A stretch of 64,000 nt of DNA, taken from contig BCIH01000011.1 in assembly GCA_002897115.2 (NCBI GenBank), forward strand, positions 280,804 through 344,803. Reading direction: 5' to 3'. The position numbers and the translations under genes are program-made. Shown here piece after piece: positions 1 through 11,667 of this stretch. The stretch comes from Prototheca cutis (lineage: Eukaryota > Chlorophyta > Trebouxiophyceae > Chlorellales > Chlorellaceae). Position 1 is the stretch's first letter, and every line of letters begins with the position of its first letter. The notes below the pieces were generated by a model. It ran no database searches, was not told where the DNA came from, and saw only the letters and a program-made list of their open reading frames with translations.

Positions 1-805
1 ATGCACTCGCGTTACTGATGACACGCCGGCCTGCTCGCATTGCACTGATTTATGTTTTCTCTCTTGTTCTTCCATGACAGACAAAACATCCTGCTCCAAT
101 CCTGGCCCCCCTCGCCCGCTGTAAGAGCCACACTCTGAACGGGCATGATTGCACCTGGCCATGCGTGTCCGGGTCTGCCNGCACCCCGCTGTGAGATCTC
201 GCACCCTAGGTGCGACACGGTGTCGGCGATGTGAGACCCGACAACAGGTGCACCGCCCNACCCCTCCTTGCTATCTGGTCTGTATGTGAGTGGTATTCCT
301 CTGAGCNGTATTCTTCTTCACTACAAGGGTGCAGCGGGAAGGGGAGCATGGGCCAGCAACAGCGAGCTGCTCAACCCCCACCCCTCTACATCCGATCTTC
401 AGTGCCACAATGCGGAGGCGGGCATGCAACAAAAACTGGGGGCCCCGTGACTGGGGACCCTTTACTTCGTGGGATGAAATGGTCATGCAGAGAGAGGGGT
501 CAACGCAGCAGAGGGGGAAGAAGCCCCTCAGCTGGACCCGGGCAAGGGGCGACGGGCTGCGAAAGCCCTGGCAGTGGTGCAGGCAATGCAGCGCAATTCG
601 TTCGAGCACATGTTGGCTGTTCTGTTGTTGGGTGCGATGGGATGGCATCAGAGGGGGCGGCACGGGGTGTTTCCCGGGCACAGCTGCTTGTTGAGCTCTG
701 TCGCCGGACCACGCCGCCACCACNGCACCCTCAAATAACAAACCCGTTGGAGGGAGACCCGCGCACTTCCGAGGAAGAACAAGAACACGTCGTGACGACT
801 CCTCC
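1..805. other. No supported gene
   Basis: This stretch lies downstream of the ADCK-type gene, which ends at 806 on the minus strand. Open frames occur on both strands, but their translations are low-complexity or proline/arginine-rich and match no family I recognise. It probably holds the 3' UTR of that gene and spacer. Three N bases lie at about 180-306. Confidence 0.5.
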
Positions 806-2833
806 TCAGCATGCGGAGGCAAGGGCGAGGTGGGTGCCGCGTTCAAAGGCGGCGTCCAGGGACCGTGCGGCCCGCTGGTCCCAGCGCCCCGGCAGGAGCT
901 CCTTGAGCGACTCGAGGATGCGAATGCCCGGGTCGAGGCGCGTGGACCAGCCTTCGAGCACGCAAGTCGTTATGATGACTGTGGAGATGGATCCCTGGAG
1001 CTGCACGCCGTGGCGTCGGATGCTCTCCATCAAGTCGGCGACGACGGCCGAGGTGTTGGCACGCAGGCTCTCCGCGTCCAGGCCGTCGAACAGCGCGCCG
1101 ACGTCCTCGCGGAAGCGGCTGTGCGTGGCTTCCGCGGGCGGGGCATCGGAAAATGCGACGATGGCGTCGGCGACCGCGCGGCCGTCCATGTCCGTCAACC
1201 CACGGAAGAACGCCACAAGTCGGCCCTGGTCCCGAGGGGTCAGCCGCGCAGCCATGCCGACGTCCAGCAGAATCAGGCGGGGCAGCCGAAGGTCCCAACC
1301 CGTCGCAGCGGCCAGGCGTGCGGCCGCCGACCGGGGCGCGGGGGGCTCCAGATGCACCAGGATGTTGCCCGGGTGCATGTCCGCATGGACAAAATTGTCC
1401 CGCAGCAGCATCTTGAGATAGCAAGCCAGGCCTAGCCCCGCCAGGCGGCGGTTGTGCGGGGTCGTGGAGGCCAGGTACCGCGAGATGAGCTCGCCCTCTT
1501 CAAACGTCTCGACGAGCACGTCGCGAGAGACCAGCGCCGGGCCGGCAGGCAGGGGAAATCGCACGCCATCCCACCCCGCAAAGTTCTCTGAAAACCGGCG
1601 CAGGTGGGACGCCTCGACTTCGAGGTCCAACTGCTCGCGCAGCGGCGCCCCGAACTGCATCACCGACTCGCGCAGCTGCCCGCCAGCTCCCAGGAGCTCC
1701 AGCAGCGCAGCAGCGCGGTGCATCAGCGCGATGTCGCGCTCCATCGCCGCGTCGACGCCCGGGTGCCGGACCTTGACCGCCACCACGCCCCCCGGGACAA
1801 ACCGCCTGTCCGCGCGCGACTTCCGCCGCGGCAGCGGCAGCAACCCCGACGTGAGCCGCCGGCGACTGCTGTTCCTCTTCGTGTTGTCGTTCGAGCTGCC
1901 CTTGGCGTCGTCAAGGCATGACGCACCGGGGGCTCCGGTGCGGGCGGCGGCAGCCCCGCGCTCCGACAGCACAGCCCTGTGGATCTGGGCGATGGAGCCC
2001 GAGGCCGCGGGCTCAGGGTCAAACTCGTCAAACAGCTCCTCGAGCGGCGCGCCCAGCGCGCTCTCCACGGCAGCGCGGGAGTGCGCAAACCCATGCGCCG
2101 GCGCGCCAGTCTGCAGCGCCGCCATGGCGTCGCAGGCGTCGGCGGGGAAGAGGTCTGGCCGCGTCGCGGCCCACTGCGCCCACTTGATAAACGCGGGGCC
2201 AGACCGCGCCAGGGTCGCGCACAGCAGCGACATCCACGTTTTCCTCGCTTCGCCACCCGCCCATAGCGCCGGGGAGCCGAACACCAACGGCGCAAACATC
2301 CCCGCAAGATAGATTGCCCTTGCGAGGAGCAGCACCTCCACAATCACGGCCGTCAGCGCAGCNCGCAGGGCGGCTGTCACCGCCGCAGCCGCGCCGTGCA
2401 GCTGCAGGATCGCCTTGCCGCCGCGCCGCTGCCGCCGCGCCACCAGCGCAGCCAAAAACCGCTCGTCGTCCACGGGCTGCACACAGTACGCGTGGCTGTG
2501 GTTGCCGAGGCCCATGAGATGGGCCGCGGCGAGCGGGATGCCCACGCCCACAACCTTTTGGCCACTGTTCGAGGCGAGCGAGTTGGCCACGGCGATGAGT
2601 CGGAACTCGGCAGACTCCCACCGCCGCAGGAGCTGGCGAGCCAGTGGGTGCTGGCTGCTGGCGCGCAGGGCCGCCAGAGCGGCCTCAGAGTGCCGGCCCC
2701 AGATGGTGCGCACCAGCAAGGGCACCCTCTCAAGCTCGGGAGCCAAGCGGGCAAGGGGCCCCGAGACAAGCAGTCCAGGAGCCGCCGAGCCGCTGCATTC
2801 CACCGCCAATCCTGTGCTATACGCCCTGTGCAT
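806..2833 (-). CDS. ABC1/ADCK (UbiB) family atypical kinase, ADCK2-like
   Basis: A single uninterrupted frame of 675 codons. The N-terminal third ends in a hydrophobic stretch (about residues 150-190). The family signature follows as FIKWAQWAATRPDLFP, the ADCK form of the KxGQ motif. The kinase core includes GSIAQIHRA (the family's alanine-rich nucleotide loop), VAVKVRHPG (the lysine), VHADMHPGNIL (catalytic loop) and LLDVGM (DFG equivalent). Known members act in mitochondria or plastids and support coenzyme Q or prenyl-lipid metabolism. An insert rich in Ser/Arg/Lys separates the ATP loop from the lysine strand. The start chosen is the first Met; the N-terminus is not a clear targeting peptide, so an upstream exon is possible. 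One N gives one unknown residue. No intron was needed, unusual next to its intron-rich neighbours. Confidence 0.88.
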   Translation of the reverse strand: MHRAYSTGLAVECSGSAAPGLLVSGPLARLAPELERVPLLVRTIWGRHSEAALAALRASSQHPLARQLLRRWESAEFRLIAVANSLASNSGQKVVGVGIPLAAAHLMGLGNHSHAYCVQPVDDERFLAALVARRQRRGGKAILQLHGAAAAVTAALXAALTAVIVEVLLLARAIYLAGMFAPLVFGSPALWAGGEARKTWMSLLCATLARSGPAFIKWAQWAATRPDLFPADACDAMAALQTGAPAHGFAHSRAAVESALGAPLEELFDEFDPEPAASGSIAQIHRAVLSERGAAAARTGAPGASCLDDAKGSSNDNTKRNSSRRRLTSGLLPLPRRKSRADRRFVPGGVVAVKVRHPGVDAAMERDIALMHRAAALLELLGAGGQLRESVMQFGAPLREQLDLEVEASHLRRFSENFAGWDGVRFPLPAGPALVSRDVLVETFEEGELISRYLASTTPHNRRLAGLGLACYLKMLLRDNFVHADMHPGNILVHLEPPAPRSAAARLAAATGWDLRLPRLILLDVGMAARLTPRDQGRLVAFFRGLTDMDGRAVADAIVAFSDAPPAEATHSRFREDVGALFDGLDAESLRANTSAVVADLMESIRRHGVQLQGSISTVIITTCVLEGWSTRLDPGIRILESLKELLPGRWDQRAARSLDAAFERGTHLALASAC

Positions 2834-3603
2834 GGGGAAAGAATATGATCGCGGTCAGACATGCCCGAGAGAGGGAAGTGCACGGGGCCGCGGCGGGTCA
2901 GCCTGTAAACCCCGACCCGGGCACCCCGGCCCCGGGCCCTTGGCGGCGGCTGAACGCCCCAGGGAACCGCCACCAGTCATGTATCGCACAGTTAACCTAC
3001 ACCACACACCTGGTCGTGACCGCCTGGGCAAGGCGAGCAGCGCCCCGCTTCATGCCAGCGGGGGGTCGCTGCCAAGGTGAGTATGTGGGACGGGTCCAAT
3101 GTCCACCGAGCGGGACCGGGAGGCAGCAAGTGGAGAATATGCCTCTCCTTTCAAACCTCTTAATTCCTAAAACACGTGAAACTTACGTCTAGGATGGCGA
3201 TGCAGTGGACATTTGTCGTCATGGGGTTCGCTCGGGTGAGGATGACGCCGGAGGATTAGTCGAGACTTTGGGGCCACATTCTCGAAGGCGCGAGCCCTCT
3301 GCCACGCTGTCCTTTCGGGCCCGGCCCCACGTGGCCGGGTGCCCCGGGGCCACTACACCATCGCATTTGGGTGCACCACGCCACCAAGCACACCCTCTGA
3401 TGGAGTAAAGGGGTTGGGATGATCGGTGGACAGGACCAATGGTGACCAGGATACCTCACGCCACGCCTACGATCACTTGAGCGGTGGGTTGGACGGGGGT
3501 GCGCACACGAGGGGCATCAGGCGTTGCATGGATTGGGGTACTCACGATGCGACGCGGTTCTAACACGACGTGGCATCACGTGCACGCAGGGTCTACTCCC
3601 AGG
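2834..3603. promoter_or_regulatory. Divergent upstream region, ADCK kinase / PP2C
   Basis: 770 bases separate the start of the minus-strand kinase from the chosen start of the plus-strand phosphatase, so both promoters and 5' UTRs must lie here. I see no convincing TATA box and no conserved coding frame. An upstream in-frame ATG at 3547 is an alternative start for the phosphatase. Confidence 0.5.
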
Positions 3604-6565
3604 ATGGCCCCCGAGCCTGCGGGCCATGTGCCCGGCCCAACCACCGGGACCACCCCCTCCAGCGCACCACCCATCTCGACTGCTGCCGCCAAGCGGCGCA
3701 GGAAAAAGCTGGCCAAGGCGCAAGAAGCCATGGAAAATGGAAATTCGAGCGATTCGGGGGAAGCGCAAGGCTTGGAGCAGACGCCGGAAGGGCATGTCGG
3801 GGAAGGGCGGATCTCCAGGGGAGGCAGGGATGCTTCTGGCACAGCACAGGCCGAGGCGGGGCCGTCCACCCCCACCCCCACCGAAAGTGCCGCGGAGTGT
3901 GAAGAGGAGATGCAGCCCAGTGCAGGCAACGCACAGGACGCGCCCCAGCGACGCCGTCCAGGCGTCACCGAGCTCAACTGCGAGCCCAGCGACTGCGGGC
4001 CGCTCGCGGGACCGCTCGTGACGGTGCGCGGGTTTGCTGTTGCGGGTGTTCGTGTTTGGGAGATTGTGTGCTTTGCTATCGTGAAGATTCTGTAATGCGT
4101 GGGGAGGGTACGACAGGGCCCGATGCCATGACCAACCCGAGAGGTGGACAGGTGAGTGTCTATCTGAAACCCTGAAACACCTCTCTTCCCTCCTGTGCAC
4201 TCTACAGAGTGGCCTGGCCAAGGACCGGTCGGAGAAAGGAGAGGACCAGTGGCTGCTCAAGCCGCACAACGCCTGGGGTCTGGAGGGCGCGCCTGGGCGC
4301 ACGGCCTTTGCCGCGTTTGGCATCTTTGATGGACACGGCGGGCGCCAGGTGGCAACCTTTGCCTCAAACACGCTGCTCAAGGGCGTCATGGCTGCGGTGG
4401 ATGCAGAAGAAGCCGGCGGGCATTTGAATGGCAGCACAGAAGGGGTGTCGGGGAATGCTGGATCTTTGGTGATGGCAACAGCATCCGCGACAACAGCCCA
4501 CAAATTGAACCTCCCCGATGGCGACGCCTCCACAACGACAGCAACAGCATTCTTGCAGGATGAGCTGGCGGCCCGGCTCCCAGACGCCATGGTGTCGGCG
4601 TTCGAGTCCTGCAATGCCCAGGCCTGTCGCCAGTTCAGGTCGGGCGGTGGCACGACGGCAACGCTGGCGGTGTTCACTGGCTGGCATATCGTCGTTGCAT
4701 CAGTCGGCGACTCTCTTGCGGTATTGGATACGGGGAGCGAGGTGCTCGCATTGAGCGCCAACCACCGACTGGAGACCAATGCCGCCGAGCGCGAGCGGAT
4801 CGTGGAAGCAGGGGGTGAAGTGGCGCCGGCGACGGTGGACGGCGTGCCGGCAGGCCCCGCCCGTGTCTGGCCCGGCGGTCTGGCCATGGCCCGGTCGCTG
4901 GGCGATGCCGGCGCGGGGCCCCGCGTGTTGGGCACCCCCGAAGTGTTTTCGGTGGCGCTGCCAGCCACGGGCGGGCGGCTGATTCTTGCGTCGGACGGGC
5001 TGTGGGATGCGGTGGCCCCCCGCGCCGCTGCACATGCCGTCCGTGCATGCGCTACGCCGACTGAAGCCGCGCACAAGCTGCTGGCCATGGCAATCAAGCG
5101 CGATAAACTCAAAGATGATGTCACCGTCATCGTCGTGGACGGAGCACCGAGATTGCTCGATGACAGCAGCTGCTCTTCTGCTGCTGGCAGTGCCGTCAGT
5201 ACGAACCCTGCCCGTGCCGACTGGAGCAGCAGCACCGTCGGTCAGGCGCCACTCACGCCGCGTGGGGCGCCGGCATCGCCGCGGCCGCTGGCGACCCGGC
5301 TGGTGCTGCCGTGCAGCGCACAGCCGGGTGGCTGTGCGTTCCTGCGCTGCTGCGACGCCAATGCCATGCGCCATGGCTGCCCTGAAGATGTGGGGGTCGA
5401 TGGGAGGTGTGAGGAAGCTGCCGGGACCGCGTCCACGCACCCACCCACCCAGCCGTTGGCGTCGCTGCGCCGGGCGCTGACAAGCCCACCGGAGTCGACA
5501 CCCGTGTGGCAGCCCCTGGAGCGGACCGGATGCTGGAATGTGGCACGAAATCTCACACAACTCGCCCGGGCCGCAATCGTGCTGCAGCACGAGGTGGCTG
5601 AAGCGCTGGCCCGGGCCGCTGAGCGTTCCGCTGCAGAGCGGGCCGAGGAGGACGCGCTGCGCAGTGCCGAGGAAGAAAGAAAGTCGGCGCACTGGGCCGA
5701 CGAGGAGGAGGATGAAGTAGGGGAAGGAGGCGCAAGCGGAAGCGATGGTGCTGACAAAAAGGAGGACGAAGAAGAAAGCATGACTCGTCGCGACTGGAGC
5801 CACGCATCTGGCGGTGAGTCAACAGATCGCGCGTCGACACCGGGGCTGGCTGGGGAGGAGTTGGCGCGGTTGTCGCTGACGCCAGAGCCGATGGCCCGCG
5901 ACTCGCCCCCTCCTGCCGGCGAAGATGAGTGGGAGACGGTGGGAGTCCAGGATCGCGGGGGGACCCGGGGCCGTGGTCGCGGGAGGGGGAGGCTAGGCGG
6001 CCGGGGCCGGGGCCGAGGTGCCATGCGTGGAGACGGCGATGCAGTCAACACGAGGCCACGGCGCCCTCCAGCATCGTTCGACTCAAGGGCACATGGCACT
6101 GGGATGAAGGAAGAGGAGGGCTCTGCACAGGCCGGTGCTGCGGCTGCTGGCGGCGAGCGGCCGCCGTCCCGGGGGACCGGCCGCCGAGGACGAGGGCCTC
6201 GGCCCCCTCGGCAACGGGCGCCTGCAGGGAAGCCAGGGCAAGACACGGCAGATTCGATGACTTCCTTGCAAGCAGGGTCTCACCGACGCAGCACCTACGG
6301 ATCAGGCCCACGAGAAGATGCTTGTATCAATGGGATCGCAGCTGCCGAGCCCCGCAGGCCCCGGCCCGCCGGCCGTGGCCAGGGGATGGCCGCTGGCGCA
6401 CCCAGGGCTCCGTCAATGGGGACACCCGCTCAGAGTCAGGGTGCCGCTCGGGACCAGGACCGCGCCGGCAGGGGTACGGCAGCTGGGAGGCGCGGTCGGG
6501 GCAGGGGCAGGGGCCCCGGCCCTCGAGGCCCCGCATCCGAGGCAAGCCAGCGCTCGTCGGTGTGA
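3604..6565 (+). CDS. Plant-clade protein phosphatase 2C with long RG-rich tail
   Basis: Three exons keep frame: 3604-4045, 4117-4151 (35 bases) and 4208-6565, about 944 aa. The first exon is a basic/acidic low-complexity leader. The PP2C domain begins near residue 160 with KDRSEKGEDQWLLKPH, typical of the plant PP2Cs related to Arabidopsis At1g47380. The metal site is FDGHGG (200-204), followed by VASVGDS, the clade-specific CWPGGL-like segment VWPGGLAMARSLGD, LASDGLWDA and KDDVTVIVVD. PP2Cs remove Ser/Thr phosphates using Mn/Mg. After the domain (about residue 480) comes about 460 residues of tail: a Glu/Asp-rich helix near 570-640, then two RG/RGG tracts near 740-760 and 920-940. RG tracts usually bind RNA and are arginine-methylated; the target here is unknown. 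The first two exon borders are the least certain part. Confidence 0.9.
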
Positions 6566-6857
6566 TCCACAGCTTTGCTCGCCTGGGGAGCCACAAGGCA
6601 ACAATTCTTGATCAGCCCCAATTCCAGCCTCATGGCCGAAAGCCTGCTTGCTTCCTGGTTGCAACCATGCACCCACCCATTCTGCTGCACGTTTCTTCTT
6701 GTCAGATGTTACAGGCCAGGGAAGAGAGGGCATCACGGCAGAGATGGAACTTTGGGACAGACGGAGCATGCATCCATAGTAGCAGACCCGGAAGGATGAC
6801 CTTCCGCGCCTTTGACCTTCACTGGCATATAGCACAGCACATTCCCGCATGTGTTTA

Positions 6858-7500
6858 CTACTCCCGGAGGCCGGCGATCTTGCCCTGCAGTCGCTCAGCC
6901 AGCTGGGCAAGCTGGGCTCGAATCTCCTGCGCCTCCAACGATGCCCTGGGCCGCCGTTCGCAGCGGCTAGGACGGGGATGCCCAGCCCGTGTCTCGGTTC
7001 CTTTTTGCTGCTGCACCAACCTGGCATTGCGTGGGGTCCCCGCAGGGCAGCATCAGCGTGTGATGCGGTGCAGCTAAGGGAGTGCACTGACCAAAAAGCC
7101 CTTTTGAGAAGCCCCAGGGGGGTGGAATCCAAATTGCTTTATCAGATGCCATGCAGGTGCACATTTCACCTGAATGGACAAGCACGTGGCAGTACAACTC
7201 AGGGCCGCCCAACCCAAGCCTCACAGGCCTCACCGCTCGTGCGTGGCCAGCACGGCATCGCGGCGCTCATCATCGGCCATCCTTTCCAGGACGCTGACCC
7301 GCCGCAGCGCACCCTCCAGGCTCGCCAGGCGCCGACGCAGGGCGCTGACATCAGCAGTCCAACCCTTTTTAGGGTTTGTGGGTGGAAAGGTGGAAAAGAT
7401 GGGCGTCTTGTTTTGGCTGGGCATTTTCGTCTTTCTTGGTCCATTGAAGTGCAAGGGAGCAGTCCTTCCACTGCTTATCACCATAAAACCCCCTGTCATT

Positions 7501-7578
<78 letters not shown>

Positions 7579-9133
7579 CCCCCACCCCCCCCCCCCCCCC
7601 CACCGCCTCTGACCCCTCACCTCGAGGTCAGTTGCTCTCCGCCGATGCAAGGACGTGTTCTCTTCCCGCAGCGCCGCCAGCTGGCGCTGCGCCAGCGTCA
7701 GTGCCGCGTCCTTTGTCGCCAGGGTCTCGGCGTGCGTGGCCTCCATCTTCTGCAAGGCTTCCGCACACGCCCGGCGCTCCACAAGGAGCTCCTGCAGGGA
7801 GTGCCCGCCGGGGTCATTGCGTGTCTTGACAGGAACCCTGTTGTGGGTAGGCGATGAGCCTATTTGATATCGGACAGAACCCCTGCTCCCCATGTCACCC
7901 AACGCTATGGGCCAACCTGTTCGTGCTGGGTCTTTTGGTTGAACAGGGCCGCCTCCGTGCTTTGTCGCACTCGCTGGCAGCTGGCAGACAGCTGTCGCCG
8001 GGTATCCTGCTCCTGGCTCAGGCCCAACTCCAGTCTTGCTGCGGCGGCCAGGGCCCCGTCCCTTGCTGTTTGTGCTGCAGAAGGTAGTGTGAGGTTTTAT
8101 GTTTGCCTTTAGGTCCATGAATAGGAGCCTGAGCCTTGCTTGCACGTTTGCTAGCATACGTGCGAAGGGAATGCCCAAGCCCTGGCAACCCTCTTCTCAA
8201 ATGCCCTGCAGCCGCAATGCACAAGCACCTTTGATGCAGGCTGCGGTTGACTGGCACAGGGCCTTTTCCGTCCCCTCCAGCTGAGACGCGAGGTTCCTCA
8301 GGGGCTCCAGGCTTCCATGCGTGCACAGCACACAGCAAGCGCTCCTGCCTGTGGGGCTCGGCACACCCGAACCCCTGGTGCCCCGGGCAGATGGCTGCTC
8401 AATGCATGGCGAGGTTCCTACCGCCGCTGTCGCCTGACCCCGCACCTCCTTGAGTCGCAGGGTAATGTTCAAGCTCCTTCCTGGAAGCGCGGTGCCCTGG
8501 TCCCCCGCACATTCTGCATCCCTAGCACTGCCGGCCTCGGCGCTGCTGCCTCTGAAGCCGCTTTGGTGCAGCAGTGCCTTTAGATAAGAGGCAGCAATGA
8601 AAGGGTCAGTCATGCTTGCATTGCTTAGAAGCACAAGATTGGGCATTTCAAAAGACAGTTCCAGAGGTCATGGCATGGCGAAATGTCTCTCCGCCACCCC
8701 CAGCCGTACCTGGTGCAGGCTGCACACTTCCGCCGCCAGGTCGAGCATCTGGCGGCGCATCAGGTGGACCGCCTGGAGGCCCGATGCACACGCGCCCACC
8801 TGCCTCCGCAGCATTGCCCGCTCGGTGTTAAAGTTTGCTGAGAAATAAAATGTGATCAATGCACGATGTTAAATTGTCGCGAGCGATACGTATCCTCTGA
8901 GGGAGGCATGGTTGTCGCGGGATGCACCCATCCTCACCAACTGATCGTGCTAGGTCCTCCAGACGCCCCACGACCGAGGCTGCCGCGGGGTCACATCCAA
9001 GCTCATCGTCACTGGAAGCCAGAGTCTGTGGCACATGATGTTGCGTCATGGTGTGTCGATATGGCGTCTTCCGCTCCGGCGTGCGTGGAATGGGCAGGGG
9101 CGCGGGGCTAGCCAAGGCACCGCCCGGTGCCAT
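6858..9133 (-). CDS. Coiled-coil protein of unknown function
   Basis: Multi-exon minus-strand gene, recognised by heptad-rich exons rather than by family. The first exon (from the ATG at 9131-9133) is Pro/Thr/His-rich with an acidic ASSDDELG segment, then VVGRLEDLARSV. This joins in frame to an exon at 8850-8710 (NFNTERAMLRRQ to EVCSLHQ). Later exons near 8280, 7800-7640 and 7330-7230 carry ELLVERRACAEALQKMEAT, LAQRQLAALREENTSL and VSALRRRLASLEGALRRV. The last exon ends IRAQLAQLAERLQGKIAGLRE, stop at 6858-6860. The pattern suits a structural or scaffold protein, possibly centrosomal/basal-body, but I see no diagnostic domain. An intron holds a 76-base homopolymer. It ends tail to tail with the PP2C gene, 292 bases apart. 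Internal exon borders are approximate. Confidence 0.6.
7502..7601. repeat. Very long poly-C tract (poly-G in the transcript)
   Basis: About 76 uninterrupted C residues (7502-7577), continuing with single g and a interruptions to about 7601. It lies inside an intron of the minus-strand coiled-coil gene, so the transcript carries poly-G shortly after a 5' splice site (GAGGTGAGG). The length in an assembly of this kind is unreliable. Confidence 0.9.
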
Positions 9134-9688
9134 TCACCGAGCCACATCGAACAGCCGCATTGTTGTGGACCGGGACAGCTCTTGAATGATTCCTGCCAGG
9201 GTATTCAAGAGGATACGTCACTGTGGAATCTCTAACCCAGTAGCGCGACAGGACAAGGAGTGTCCAATCCCAGGGTCGTCAACGCTCGAAAGGTTTCGGA
9301 GCCCATCCGGCACCTGGGCAGGGCCACCGGGTTGACGGACCTTCGACCGTCATTTCAAGCGTCCACGCCACGCTTGTGCAGCGCTTTCTGCATTATTGGG
9401 TGCTATGAAATCCATCAAATTGGTTGCAGAGTTCCCATGGACGACGGTCTTTGGGACGAGGGTCAGAAGTGGCTGTTGTGATCGACACTGAAGACACGTG
9501 GCCATTCCTGCGCGAGAGCACGCGACATCTGAGATCCCGCCGCAGCGGTGCCACCATCCCTGCCACCGTGCATCCATCCCAAACCTGCTTCCGATGGAGA
9601 GGTCGTTGCTCTTCTGTAGGCACCTGACGCGGGATAGGGACTAGATGCAATGCACTCGCGGAGGCAGGGGGAAGGACTACTGTGATGT
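9134..9688. other. Intergenic between two minus-strand genes
   Basis: 555 bases between the end of the F-box gene and the start of the coiled-coil gene, both on the minus strand. It should contain the promoter of the coiled-coil gene. Short frames here have no recognisable content. Confidence 0.5.
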
Positions 9689-11566
9689 CTACCAATTGAG
9701 CTTGGTCTCGATGCGTTGGAAGTCGATCGTGCGCTGAACGGGGTCGTCGACGTAAGAGAAGGTCATGGAGAAGTGCACCAGCTGGCGCGTGATGGGGTTC
9801 TGCGGAAGGGGGCCATGGTACGCCATGAAAGTGCCATATCCAAACCAGTGCACGCTCCTAGTAGCTGTGAGAATTGAGGTGTACTCGAGCTGGATAGCCG
9901 GAGTGCTGTGATTGATGGGGGATGGTCTCTGGGAGCGAGGAACGCGCAGGGCCTGTGTTGCTCAGATTGTCGCGGGCGTGGCCCCAGGAACCTACCGCCT
10001 CGTGGCCGCCCCACACCGTTGGGCACCATTCGGGGGTCACCACCACGGGGTCCACCGCTGCCATTCCCCTCACGTGTGATATGGCTCTGGTAACCAGTGG
10101 CCTTGTAGCACACCAGCACTGGCCGATCCCAGACATCCACTGTGACATTCAACGCCTGATCCTCATCACACACGGCGACGGGATGGGCCGCCGTGCATCC
10201 ACACATGGGGTCATGGAAGGGCATGCCCGGCTGCGGTTGGTCTGGCTCCCAAAGCAAGAAGTCTGCCTTCCCGGCATGGAAAGAATCCCTGCCATGTGGG
10301 GTGGTTTGGAAACGGAGACTGCTGTCGTGCTTGGGGCAATAGCTGGGTAGCAGGAGAGTGTCCAGTGGGTCGAGCCTCAGTATTGGTCACGGTCGCCACA
10401 AGACAGTATAATGCCAAGTAGGCTCGTCCCATTCCAGTTTGCGGAGCACCATAACCGAGCCACACTCACTACTCCCCGGTAAAATCTTCATCCCCGATGC
10501 TTCTTGTCGCTGTCAGGGCCAGACCGCCGTCGTCGAGCCTGTCCATGCGCAACTCCAGCAGTTCCGGGCCATGCATAGGGTACACTCCGGCCGCCAACCC
10601 CTGCAGTACAGGGGGCAGGGCTTGATGGTGTGAAGAGCCCTGCCAGCAAGAATGAAGCCAACTACCTGGTCTGATGAACCAGTCGCAGCGGCAATCTCCG
10701 TTCCAGTCACCCAGCCCCTCGCCCACTGTTTGCGCACCTGCAAGGCAAACGAGACGTTCGTCCCAAACTCGGTTGTACTCCATGGCGTGGCGTCACTGGG
10801 CCGGCGAGACGGCGCACATTCTGGACTCGGCCAGTACCGGCGAAAGTGCACCTATGGGAGCTGGCCCCGGTGAGCTTCCCATGCACGCGTCTCTCCATGC
10901 ACAGCTCCACGTGATGGAAAAATGGCTCTGTGACCAACACTTGCAAAATGTTACTCGCCTCCACGTTCCATCACCTGCTCGACCACTTCTGAGGTTGTCC
11001 TGGCGTCGGGGAATCGACGGCTGGGGCCTCCAAACTCAGCCTGCCCACGGCCCGTACCCCACCAGCCCTGCTGGGCAGCCCCTTCCCAAGGCCAGGGGAT
11101 CTTTGCTCCTGCCCCACCGCGGCGCCGGCGGTGGCGGCCAAGATCGCGACTTGGACTGTAAGAACAAAGTCATCCTTTTTGCCGGTGCGCCAATTGTGGG
11201 AGCCACCGGCCTTCTCCGGGCAACAGGGCAAGCAGAAAATGAAGCGCTGAGTGTTATCTTGGTCTGGGTCGGGAGACTCGGCGGAGGCCCAACATCCCGC
11301 AGGCCAGTGTACTAGCCGCTGTAGAGCTCCCTCGCTGTGGGTGTGGTGTGAGCCCACGGTTGGGCCATCAAGATCTCAACGCTGCAACCTGAACCAGGGT
11401 CCTGCTTGGCCGCCCAATGCTCCACTCGAAACGCCTACAGCTCGTCGAGTGCACTGTGCAACCCACGACATGTCATGGATAGTGCCGTGCTATCGATTGC
11501 AGTGAGATCGGCCAGGACCTGCTCCAAAGCATCCAACGGCAGCCACGCCAGCCAAGGTGTCGCCAT
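9689..11566 (-). CDS. Probable F-box protein, FBXO31-type
   Basis: The first exon starts at the ATG at 11564-11566 and encodes MATPWLAWLPLDALEQVLAD, continuing LTAIDSTALSMTCRGLHSAL, the layout of an F-box (a Skp1-binding helical motif of SCF ubiquitin ligases). Further down, GVYPMHGPELLELR near 10580 resembles the GxYGxHGxELL motif that marks FBXO31 and its plant relatives, and is followed by TRSIGDEDFTGE, where the family usually has KITGDPNVP. Later exons give GKADFLLWEPDQPQPGMPFH (about 10270), WDRPVLVCYKATG, and a last exon ending RTIDFQRIETKLNW with stop at 9689-9691. In animals FBXO31 recruits damaged or C-terminally amidated proteins and cyclin D for degradation. The exons between about 10650 and 11440 are poorly resolved, and the family assignment rests mainly on one motif. 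Confidence 0.5.
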
Positions 11567-11667
11567 GTCCGACACTCAGCAGTGCTCCGGAAAAGCCGCG
11601 GCCTGTAAGGTCACTGAGCCCAGTTCCCGTGGATATAATCTAATATCGTCGACATGTAATTGAAGGG

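Noticed and set aside
210..1421. Long plus-strand frame over the ADCK gene
   Set aside because: It is the antisense shadow of a GC-rich coding exon; its translation is Arg/Ser-rich with no domain, whereas the minus strand has full kinase motifs.
5242..6246. 334-codon minus-strand frame under the PP2C tail
   Set aside because: Low-complexity Ser/Pro/Arg translation opposite a GC-rich tail; the plus-strand frame continues the PP2C exon without a break.
7174..7857. Proline-rich plus-strand protein
   Set aside because: It is created by translating the poly-C tract in an intron of the minus-strand gene.
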